DNA from: Sulfurimonas sp.
GTDB lineage: Bacteria; Campylobacterota; Campylobacteria; Campylobacterales; Sulfurimonadaceae
Length of the DNA: 17,825 nt
Reading direction: 5' to 3'
NCBI GenBank assembly: GCA_021648465.1
Contig: JAKISR010000039.1
Span: forward strand, 1-17,825
Under the pieces are notes generated by a model, which saw nothing but the letters and a program-made list of their open reading frames with translations, did no database searches and was not told the DNA's origin. Positions 7,704-14,640 of the stretch are shown one piece after another. A program made the translations under genes and the position numbers. Positions within the stretch are counted from its first letter, which is position 1. Each line of letters opens with the position of its first letter.

Positions 7704-7837
7704 AATAATCCTACTTTCTAAGTAAATGTTTATTCAAGTTTAAAAGATTTTATACTACATTATGTAAAATGATACTAAAATAGCATGTTTCTTATATATT
7801 TTTTGGACTAAATTAGATAAAGAGAGAGTTTATAATA
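7704..7837. promoter_or_regulatory. Divergent promoter region of the hyp operon and the transposase-like gene
   Basis: 134 bp. On the minus strand a TATAAAAT (7754-7747) is a plausible -10 for nicO-hypBCDE. The shared 22-bp motif lies about 33 bp upstream of it, the place expected for an activator. A small palindrome TACAT-T-ATGTA (7756-7766) sits beside the -10. On the plus strand, AGAGAGAG precedes the ATG at 7838 and can serve as a ribosome binding site. Promoter elements are judged by eye only. Confidence 0.45.
7787..7808 (-). promoter_or_regulatory. Hydrogenase-regulon motif, copy 1 (hyp operon)
   Basis: Plus-strand reading: GTTTCTTATAT, four bases, TTTGGAC. It matches the copy at 17759-17780 in 20 of 22 bases without gaps (mismatches A/G at base 12 and T/A at base 15). 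It begins 84 bp upstream of the nicO ATG and ends 29 bp before the divergent transposase-like gene. Its orientation toward the minus-strand operon is the same as that of the hydA copy. Probably a binding site for a common regulator; which protein binds it is unknown. Confidence 0.6.
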
Positions 7838-8515
7838 ATGCTATGGACTACTAGATGTTTTTATTGTCAAAATTTTGTATATATTCTTAGCGATAATAGA
7901 ATTAAATGTAGTGTATGTAATAAAAAAACCTCTATGAACAAAATCAATAAAATAATCACTCTTATAACAGCATTTATAAATAATGAAAATGCTTTAAGTC
8001 TTTCAAAACGCCTCAGCTTATCTTATATTTCAGTACAAAAATACTATAAAGAATTTAGAATATTATCAGCACTTATTTGTGAAAAGGAGTATGAGGCCAT
8101 TCGAAGTAATCCTTGCCAATACGAAGAGTATTACTATCTTGAAAACTCTAAAAAATTCAAAAAAGAAGCTATTTTCGATGCACATAATTTTTTAACTTTT
8201 GATTATGAAAATCATATATATATACTTATGATGCCATCCTTGAAACAATACAAGGGGCAGTTTATTGAAGATGGTGTTGAAAATCTATATTTTGATGAAT
8301 TTAAAAAATTTAAACGCGATGCTAAGATTATAAAAATTTCACAACAACACAATAATATAGTAAGATTTTGGAGTTATTTTGAAAAAAAGATTTTAACATA
8401 CAAGGGTATAAAATCTGAATTTTTTATCTATTATCTTAAAGAATATGAGTTTAAATATAACCATTTAGAAAATGAAGCGATAGAGCTTCTTATAGAGTAC
8501 TATTTTAAGGACTAA
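7838..8515 (+). CDS. Zn-ribbon/HTH protein derived from an IS1595-like (IS1016-type) transposase, probably exapted
   Basis: 225 aa. An N-terminal zinc ribbon (C7, C10, C24, C27) is followed by a helix-turn-helix (about 51-77), the DNA-binding head of IS1595-family transposases. The C terminus keeps the family signature: HNNIVRFWSYFEKKI (171-185), then KGIKSEFFIYYLKEYEFKYNH (189-209), compare HINGIENFW...FNGI...F..LKECEFRFN. The catalytic positions look lost: the EVDE segment reads QYEEYY (94-99), and the Glu of GIE(N/S)FW is V175. The protein is shorter than an active transposase. It lies 5 nt before the maturation protease gene, in an operon divergent from hypBCDE, with no flanking inverted repeat pair or target duplication. 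A regulator or DNA-binding role in hydrogenase expression is inferred. It could instead be a decaying transposase, although the clean frame argues against recent decay. Confidence 0.68.
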   Translation: MLWTTRCFYCQNFVYILSDNRIKCSVCNKKTSMNKINKIITLITAFINNENALSLSKRLSLSYISVQKYYKEFRILSALICEKEYEAIRSNPCQYEEYYYLENSKKFKKEAIFDAHNFLTFDYENHIYILMMPSLKQYKGQFIEDGVENLYFDEFKKFKRDAKIIKISQQHNNIVRFWSYFEKKILTYKGIKSEFFIYYLKEYEFKYNHLENEAIELLIEYYFKD

Positions 8516-8520
8516 AACAG

Positions 8521-9054
8521 ATGAAAAAAATCGCAATTCTTGGTGTTGGAAATATTTTACAATATGATGATGGTATTGCTATTTATGCAACATCATATTT
8601 AGAGAAAAATTACACTTTTTTTCCTGAACTTGAGGTAATTAATGGTGGAGTTGAGGGGATAAACCTTCTTAACCTCTTTATGCAATACGAGCATATAATA
8701 ATTCTTGATGCAATAGAGATTGATGATGCGGTAGGAAGCATCTACCATATACCATCACCTGAGCTTGCAGGACATGGATTAAATTCTGGCGGAGCACATG
8801 AAATTGGGGTATTACAATGCTTTGATATACTTGAACTTATGGGAAAAGAAATTCCAAAATCTAGTGTTCTTGGTATTGTTCCTGATATTATTGATGTTAA
8901 AATTGGATTGAGCGATGCTATGAGTGAAAAATTTAACACTTATATTAGTACACTACTTAAAATACTTGAAAAAGAAAAGATACATATTAAGAAAAACTCC
9001 TCTATAATCACTTTATCACAAATAATAGAGGAATTTAAAAACCCTAAAAGATAG
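8521..9054 (+). CDS. hydD: Hydrogenase maturation endopeptidase (HydD/HybD family), intact
   Basis: 177 aa. This Ni-dependent endopeptidase removes the C-terminal extension of the large subunit once the metal centre is complete. It has the N-terminal ILGVGNILQYDDG (6-18), and all three nickel-sensing residues known from HybD are in place: D16, D63 (in LDAIEID) and H93 (in GGAHEIG). The tail after about residue 150 is lysine-rich and longer than in HybD. HydB here ends in a matching cleavable peptide, so this is the likely processing enzyme. It is co-transcribed with the transposase-like gene (5-nt gap) and converges on the degenerate paralogue at 9634-9080. The symbol follows Wolinella/Helicobacter usage and is less sure than the function. 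Confidence 0.9.
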   Translation: MKKIAILGVGNILQYDDGIAIYATSYLEKNYTFFPELEVINGGVEGINLLNLFMQYEHIIILDAIEIDDAVGSIYHIPSPELAGHGLNSGGAHEIGVLQCFDILELMGKEIPKSSVLGIVPDIIDVKIGLSDAMSEKFNTYISTLLKILEKEKIHIKKNSSIITLSQIIEEFKNPKR

Positions 9055-9074
9055 GGTAGAGTGCTATTTTTTTT
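9041..9074 (+). terminator. Weak stem-loop plus T-tract between convergent genes
   Basis: Stem ACCCTA (9041-9046)/TAGGGT (9052-9057) with a 5-nt loop overlaps the stop codon at 9052. Eight Ts follow at 9067-9074, but nine bases beyond the stem, which is further than in a classic intrinsic terminator. It lies between the ends of the two convergent protease genes, where a terminator would be useful. Confidence 0.3.
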
Positions 9075-9079
9075 ATCAA

Positions 9080-9634
9080 TTAAAATCCTCTTGAGTGTTC
9101 AATGCTAGGATTTGCAAAAACATCAAGGATTTTTTCTAAACTGAACTCATTTTCTTTTTTTTGTACTTTTATATCTAGCGATTTTAATTTTTCTAGTGTG
9201 ATTTCAATGTACTTTTCCCATGAATCACGAAGATTAGGAGATAGTGCTACCTCTACAGCAACAATATCTTCTGGAACTATACTAATAACAGTTGTTTGTG
9301 CCATTTTTTCAGCTAAAGAACATATCTGAAGCATCTCCGCGATTTCAACCTCGTTTGCTGTTTTTTTAATGAGAGTTCCATCTAAAAACTCATCTGTAGT
9401 TTTAATTGTTATATCGCCAACTTTGCTGTTGCCATCAGAGGCTGTATTGATTATGATAACCTCATCAAACTCTTGAAGCAGAGGCATTAGTTTAAAACCC
9501 AATGTCCCGCCATCAACTATCTCTATATTTGGAGTAAACTCATAATTCTCTTTTATATATTTCGCTCCATATAGTCCTATGCCTTCATCTTTAAAAAAAA
9601 CATTTCCACTACCAATCAATGCTACTCTTTTCAT
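9080..9634 (-). CDS. Maturation-protease paralogue lacking two nickel ligands
   Basis: 184 aa, same fold and length as the intact protease at 8521 (LIGSGNVFFKDEG 6-18; EIVDGGTLGFKLMPLLQ 38-54; ISIVPEDIVAVEVALSP). D16 is kept, but the residue equal to D63 is N63 (IINTASDG) and the one equal to H93 is N94 (TANEVEIAEML). The family's nickel site is therefore mostly gone and peptidase activity is doubtful. It is the last gene of the hydABC-paralogue-hypF run, overlapping the hypF stop by 4 nt (ATGA), so it is made with the maturation proteins. It may act as a chaperone or holdase of the HydB C terminus, or serve another large subunit. The fold is clear; loss of activity is inferred from the substitutions. 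Confidence 0.78.
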   Translation of the reverse strand: MKRVALIGSGNVFFKDEGIGLYGAKYIKENYEFTPNIEIVDGGTLGFKLMPLLQEFDEVIIINTASDGNSKVGDITIKTTDEFLDGTLIKKTANEVEIAEMLQICSLAEKMAQTTVISIVPEDIVAVEVALSPNLRDSWEKYIEITLEKLKSLDIKVQKKENEFSLEKILDVFANPSIEHSRGF

Positions 9635-11898
9635 CTGTATTTGTCCTTTTTGTTTATTGCAAAGTATGCTTGACCCAGCGATATACCACCATCATTTAGA
9701 GGGGTTTCGCTTTGAATATAATATTTTCTATCTATTTTTTTCAACTCTTTTGTTACCTGCATAACTAAAGTTTTATTTTGAAAAACACCACCACTTAAAA
9801 CAATAGGCAATTTTGGATATTGTTTTGAAATTTCTATTATTATTTTACTAATAGTAGAGATGAATTTTTTAGCAATTTTACTTCTATCCCTCTCTTGGAG
9901 AATCTGACATATCATCTCTTTATATTCAATCACTCCATCTTGGAGCTTATACTTATAACAAGCATTTGATGAATTTTTTTTACTTATACTCTCAAGTATT
10001 AGTCCACTTTCTCCATCATAGCCTAGGTTTTGCATATGCCCACTTAAAGCATATATACCATCAAAAAGCCTTCCTAAAGAAGAAGTTTTTGGGGTATTTA
10101 TTTGGCATTGAAACATCTTGTAAAACATTTTTAATTCATCTGTTGTATAAAAATTTACAATTTTACAGTCCATTTGAAGTATTTCATCCAAGGAGAAATA
10201 CTCATATAAGAGGGATAAGCCAACTCGCCGAGGTTCTTTGATAGCTTTTTCTCCCCCTAAAAGAGACAACTCTTTAAAGTGATAAACTCTCTCATAACTT
10301 TGAGTGTTTGCAATAAAAACTTCACCACCCCATATTTTTCCATCATCACCGTAACCAGTACCATCAAAACAAAAAGCTAAAACATCTTCATTTAAAGAGT
10401 ATTGAGCCATACAAGCTAGTGCATGTGCATAATGATGTTGCACTTGGATTAGTTCAATGTTTTTATATTTTTGTGTGTACTCTTTTGCCCAAAGAGTAGT
10501 GCTATACATCGGATGTTTATCACATACTATGATATCCGGTTCAAATTTATAAACCCTCTTAAGAGTTTCTAGCGTTCTGTTAAAATACTCAAATGCTTCT
10601 ATAGAGTTTAAATCACCAATATGGGGAGAGATAATAATATTGTTATCAAACGCAAAAGTAATTGTTGATTTTTGATGCGCTCCAAGTGCTAGTATTTTTT
10701 TAGAAATTATTTTTTTCAAATATAAGCTTTTGGGAGCATAACCTCTAGCCATGCGTAGCATTATTTTCTCATCGCTTATGCTTTGTACAACACTATCATC
10801 ACAAGAATTTAAAATCTCTCTATCGTGGGTTAGTACATGTTGAACTACAAGTGGCATCTTTTGAAACAACTCTTTTACATCCCTTATAATCGGCTCATCA
10901 CTAAGATTAGCACTTGTCGCAACTATGGGAGTATCTAGCTCTTTTAAAAGCAACTCATGAAGTGGTGTATATGGTAAAAATACACCTATCTTATCTATGT
11001 TAGGAGCTATCTCTTGTACTATATGGCTTTGATCTTTTTTACTCACTATCACAATAGGGCGTTCATGTGATAGTATTAACTTTTCATCCTTTTTTGTAAG
11101 GGAACATACTTTTTTAATTGAAGAGATATTTTTAAACATAACCGCAAAAGGTTTCGTTAATCTATGCTTATTTAAACGCAATTTTTTCACGGCATTTTTA
11201 TTGGTAGCATCACAAACTATATGAAAACCACCAAGTCCTTTGATTCCAACACTTTCACCTTTTCTTATGAGTTTGCATATTTGCTTGATTGCTTTTTGTG
11301 AATTTTTCTCAAGAGCTCCATCTAGGCTAACTAAGCTGATTTTTGGTCCACAACTAAAGCATGAGATAGGTTGTGCATGGTATCGTCTATCGTTCGGGTT
11401 TTTATACTCTTTTTCACACTCGCTACACATTAAAAATTCAGACATAGATGTTTTATCTCTATCGTAAGGTAGATTTTTTATGATTGTGTATCTTGGCCCA
11501 CAATTTGTACAATTTATAAAGGGATATTTATACCTGCGATTATTTTTGTCATTCATCTCCCTTTTGCAATCAGCACACATTGAGATATCTGGGCTTAACA
11601 TAGTTGATACTTTATTTGTATCAGATTTTATAATTAAAAACTCTTTATATCCAAATGGTTTTAACTGATTTGATACAAGAGAGTCTATTCTTGCTAGAGG
11701 TGGCTTTTTAGACTCTAATTCGTCTCTAAAATTACTTATATCTTTAGAGTTTCCCTCAATCTCTACTACAACACCACTTCCATTATTGTTGACATAGCCA
11801 CAGAGATTATTTTTAAGTGCTATTTTGAAAACAAAGGGGCGAAAGCCAACTCCTTGAACAATACCACTAATTTGAAGCTTAAATCTTAACTTAGAGAT
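9631..11898 (-). CDS. hypF: HypF carbamoyltransferase, complete, with an apparent non-AUG start
   Basis: HypF turns carbamoyl phosphate and ATP into carbamoyl-adenylate and loads the HypE cysteine. The first in-frame ATG is at 11601, but that would delete the acylphosphatase domain. The frame stays open upstream and encodes that domain in full: KLQISGIVQGVGFRPFVFKIA and GYVNNNGSGVVVEIEG. No ATG, GTG or TTG occurs between the upstream stop (11913-11911) and 11601. A strong GGGAGG lies just before ATC (11898-11896), which I take as the start; this gives 755 aa, the normal family length. Domains: acylphosphatase 4-95; zinc fingers from C107; YrdC-like 200-385; Kae1-like with VQHHYAH (486-492), DGTGYGDDG (512-520) and LSGGVFQN near the end. 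The function is certain; the start is not. Confidence 0.9.
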   Translation of the reverse strand: MSKLRFKLQISGIVQGVGFRPFVFKIALKNNLCGYVNNNGSGVVVEIEGNSKDISNFRDELESKKPPLARIDSLVSNQLKPFGYKEFLIIKSDTNKVSTMLSPDISMCADCKREMNDKNNRRYKYPFINCTNCGPRYTIIKNLPYDRDKTSMSEFLMCSECEKEYKNPNDRRYHAQPISCFSCGPKISLVSLDGALEKNSQKAIKQICKLIRKGESVGIKGLGGFHIVCDATNKNAVKKLRLNKHRLTKPFAVMFKNISSIKKVCSLTKKDEKLILSHERPIVIVSKKDQSHIVQEIAPNIDKIGVFLPYTPLHELLLKELDTPIVATSANLSDEPIIRDVKELFQKMPLVVQHVLTHDREILNSCDDSVVQSISDEKIMLRMARGYAPKSLYLKKIISKKILALGAHQKSTITFAFDNNIIISPHIGDLNSIEAFEYFNRTLETLKRVYKFEPDIIVCDKHPMYSTTLWAKEYTQKYKNIELIQVQHHYAHALACMAQYSLNEDVLAFCFDGTGYGDDGKIWGGEVFIANTQSYERVYHFKELSLLGGEKAIKEPRRVGLSLLYEYFSLDEILQMDCKIVNFYTTDELKMFYKMFQCQINTPKTSSLGRLFDGIYALSGHMQNLGYDGESGLILESISKKNSSNACYKYKLQDGVIEYKEMICQILQERDRSKIAKKFISTISKIIIEISKQYPKLPIVLSGGVFQNKTLVMQVTKELKKIDRKYYIQSETPLNDGGISLGQAYFAINKKDKYR

Positions 11899-13816
11899 AA
11901 ACGCCTCCCACTACAACATTTTGTCTCCCGATAGGATAATTAATATTCATATGGGGTGGTGTCATCTTTAAGTTTCTCTGCATTCGTGAAAATAGTGACT
12001 GATTTGAAAAATGTGTCCCACAAAGAATAATCTCTGTAGCCTTTGTTTTGTCTTTAAGTTCACCAATAATCTCACTAAAATAATCTCCAAAACTTTCAAA
12101 AATTGAGTATGAGAGTATAGAAGTGCTTACTCCTGCAAGTTGGTATGAGATAATACTTGCAAGAAAAGCAGCATAATCAAAACGATTATCTTTTACATGT
12201 GTATCTATCTGAATGCCACCTTTTCCAATAAACTTCATCGCCTCTTTTGTAACACCCCTCATAGACTCATCTTCTAAATCTAAAAGTATAGCAACTGCAT
12301 CAAAAAGTTTAACACTCTCTTTTATCTGGAGGGCCTCAAGTTTCTTATAAATCTCAGGCATCCTTGTCTGTAAGTTTGTAAGAAGTTTATCAGAACCATC
12401 GCGTAGATCAGATATATCTTGAAGTATATTTGAAGCATTAAACTCTTTTGGAGGTACAATTCTTAAAACATTTTTTCCATCATAGTATAAAAAAGATGGA
12501 ACTTCATCAAAGTAGGCACCAACACACTTCTTTTCAAAAAGATTATGCTCTGCAATAACAGACATGAAAGATGCCTCTTCTTTAATGAAAGTAGATTGTA
12601 AAGAGTGATATTTCTCATCTAACCCCTCTATAACATTCGCTTTTTCAACATTAACAGAATCAAAATGCTCCATCGTATCAAAAAATATTTTCCCATCTTG
12701 TGGGATCCCTATAAAATCATCACTTACGCTTAAAATATTTTTTACATAAAGGTTCTTTGATGGAAAAGAGACTCTCTCTCCCTCTGCTATAAATTGCATA
12801 TCTTTGTTTATAAAAAACCTCATATCGCTTTGTGAATTTATCTCTAAGTCATAATCCATCTTGATATCAGCATCACAACTCTCATCACAATCCTCATAAG
12901 AGATAAACTCAAAACCTAATTTTTGCAATTCAACCCCTAAAAGTATACAAAAACCATCATCTGGATACTTAACATATGCAGTATTAGCCCCTGCTAAACT
13001 CTTTAGCTCTTCATTTTTAAGTGTTACATTAAGAATTGGTCTTTCTATGCTCAATAGAGCATTAAATTCCTCTGTAATAAGAGATAAGTTATCAGTAATT
13101 TTTCCTGCATTTATCATCATAAGGATTGAGTTATTGTTTAAGTTCTTAGCTTTATAAAAGACTCTGTAGCCCATAGTTGTTTTAATTAATACCCTTTTAT
13201 TGTCCTTTATAGCTTTAGCAGTAACTTCAAACATTGTTCTAAAACTTCCTGCATCATTTGCATATCTTTGAGTAGATTTATTTGTAAGTTTTACGGCAAT
13301 ACCACAATCGTGACAACTATTTAGATGATGTTGCTCTTTAAGCCCAACGCTCTCTATCTCACTTTGACAAACTTTACATGCAACTATAAACCTCAATGAA
13401 GAGTTTGACCTATTATAAGGGTAAGCATTTACAAAACTATAGTTTCCTCCACAGCAAGAACATGAGCTAAAAGGGTAATAGTAGCGCTTTGAAGTTACAT
13501 CAAACATCTCTTTTTGGCAAGATGGACAAAGACCAAGATTTAGAGTAAACTCATTTTCTTTTTTTGGAAGAGTTGATGGTTCATCATCAATAGTGTAGCT
13601 TGAAGAACCCTTTAAAAAAATAGAAGCGGGAAGATGTTTTGCAATTGAGTCAAGACACTCTTGTAACTTTGTGTGTTTTGATTCAAACGCAAAGAGCATT
13701 TTTTCACTATCATGAACTACATCAGCATTGATACCAAACTCTCTAATGATACTAATAATATAATTTTTAATATAATTTTGTTGAGAGGTGTTTTTTATTT
13801 CAAGAACGAATGCCAT
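11891..13816 (-). CDS. hydE: Degenerate HypF paralogue (HydE-like hydrogenase accessory protein)
   Basis: 641 aa with the order of HypF but eroded motifs. Residues 1-80 replace the acylphosphatase domain. Zinc-finger cysteines are kept: C97/C100, C119/C122, C147/C150, C168/C171, with RYYYPFSSC and YPYNR as in HypF. A YrdC-like part (about 190-290) and a Kae1-like C-terminal part follow. The C-terminal part aligns to HypF (SVIAEHNL... against ACMAQYSL...) but lacks the metal-binding HHxxH and the DGTGYGDDG loop, and has ILCGTHFSN instead of LSGGVFQN. Helicobacter and Wolinella carry an essential gene, hydE, at this place after hydABC(D); I think this is its counterpart, but I cannot align them here. 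It starts after AAGG-6nt-ATG, 73 nt downstream of hydC, and ends inside the hypF ribosome binding region. Confidence 0.68.
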   Translation of the reverse strand: MAFVLEIKNTSQQNYIKNYIISIIREFGINADVVHDSEKMLFAFESKHTKLQECLDSIAKHLPASIFLKGSSSYTIDDEPSTLPKKENEFTLNLGLCPSCQKEMFDVTSKRYYYPFSSCSCCGGNYSFVNAYPYNRSNSSLRFIVACKVCQSEIESVGLKEQHHLNSCHDCGIAVKLTNKSTQRYANDAGSFRTMFEVTAKAIKDNKRVLIKTTMGYRVFYKAKNLNNNSILMMINAGKITDNLSLITEEFNALLSIERPILNVTLKNEELKSLAGANTAYVKYPDDGFCILLGVELQKLGFEFISYEDCDESCDADIKMDYDLEINSQSDMRFFINKDMQFIAEGERVSFPSKNLYVKNILSVSDDFIGIPQDGKIFFDTMEHFDSVNVEKANVIEGLDEKYHSLQSTFIKEEASFMSVIAEHNLFEKKCVGAYFDEVPSFLYYDGKNVLRIVPPKEFNASNILQDISDLRDGSDKLLTNLQTRMPEIYKKLEALQIKESVKLFDAVAILLDLEDESMRGVTKEAMKFIGKGGIQIDTHVKDNRFDYAAFLASIISYQLAGVSTSILSYSIFESFGDYFSEIIGELKDKTKATEIILCGTHFSNQSLFSRMQRNLKMTPPHMNINYPIGRQNVVVGGVYL

Positions 13817-13858
13817 TATTTACCTTTGTAAAGCATAGATTTTTATTGTAAGAAATTT

Positions 13859-13882
13859 CTTAGTACCGCAAGTGGTACTAAG
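13859..13882 (-). other. Perfect 9-bp stem-loop between hydC and the HypF paralogue
   Basis: Arms CTTAGTACC (13859-13867) and GGTACTAAG (13874-13882), six-base loop GCAAGT. It lies 7 nt after the hydC stop. The minus-strand sequence after it (AAATTTCTTAC) is not a clear U-run, so a partial terminator, or an RNA stabiliser for the hydABC message, is more likely than a full stop. Confidence 0.6.
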
Positions 13883-13889
13883 AGAGGAA

Positions 13890-14630
13890 TTAGTTCATTT
13901 TTTTATTGTCTTTAACAAATTTATCTCCACCAACAGCGATAGAGATATCACCCTCTTTCCAGAAGATTGTACGCCATACTTGGTAGTAGATGTGAAACAT
14001 AACCCATGCTAAAAGTAACCACATTGTTATGTGATGAGATATTCTAACATCCATAATGTTTGTTCCAGTTGCTGTACTCCCAATCATCCAAGATGAAACA
14101 GGTAAAGTCCAATCTGTAACAAAGTGTAACATCCAAGGCCACCATTCACCAATAGAGCTATGCCCATGTGGGAAAATATGTACATATAGTTGTAAGCCTG
14201 TAAACAACATCCATAATAATAATAGATGAAATACTGTAAAAAAAACTGTATTAAAACTATCACTATGAGTAGAATCAAATTTCTTACGACGATTAAGTGT
14301 AAGTAAGTTTAAAAGTACCTCTAAAAACTCTTTAATATTTTTTCCAGTAGGAAGAATTTTTAAATAAGGCTTGTCAAAGCGAGAAAAGAAAAATAGATAA
14401 GCAACAATAATAGAGGTAACATCAAAAATAATTGCCACCATAAAGTGTCCCCATCTATTCCAAGCCATTACATACTTATCAACAGCGTCTTCAGCAATAA
14501 AAGCTTGATAATAAGGGTCAGCAATATATAAACCTGTTATAACCGCTACTATCATTGATAGAACATTTACTAAATGAATAGAACGCATCATGCCAGTCAT
14601 TCGTTTAACTTGTTTGTATCCAGATTTCAT
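13890..14630 (-). CDS. hydC: HydC, di-haem cytochrome b of the uptake hydrogenase
   Basis: 246 aa integral membrane protein of the Ni/Fe-hydrogenase b-type cytochrome family. It anchors HydAB at the outer face of the cytoplasmic membrane and passes electrons from H2 to quinone. Four main hydrophobic helices are seen (about 18-37, 58-82, 127-150, 200-222). Candidate haem-ligand histidines lie in them: H19, H62, H135, H199/H200 and H213. Loop 153-170 (PHGHSSIGEWWPWMLHF) is probably exposed. The C terminus is hydrophilic. It follows hydB after 10 nt. A hairpin separates it from the next gene, which fits a structural operon hydABC with weaker downstream expression. Confidence 0.94.
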   Translation of the reverse strand: MKSGYKQVKRMTGMMRSIHLVNVLSMIVAVITGLYIADPYYQAFIAEDAVDKYVMAWNRWGHFMVAIIFDVTSIIVAYLFFFSRFDKPYLKILPTGKNIKEFLEVLLNLLTLNRRKKFDSTHSDSFNTVFFTVFHLLLLWMLFTGLQLYVHIFPHGHSSIGEWWPWMLHFVTDWTLPVSSWMIGSTATGTNIMDVRISHHITMWLLLAWVMFHIYYQVWRTIFWKEGDISIAVGGDKFVKDNKKMN

Positions 14631-14640
14631 ATCAACCCCT

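Noticed and set aside
11891..11910. A programmed +1 frameshift fusing the HypF paralogue to HypF.
   Set aside because: The site only loosely resembles the RF2 signal, and an independent ribosome binding site plus normal HypF length from 11898 make separate initiation simpler. It is kept only as an alternative.
14084..14278. A 64-residue minus-strand frame inside hydC and many plus-strand frames under hyp and hyd genes.
   Set aside because: They lie within genes of known families in other frames and show no motif or ribosome binding site of their own.
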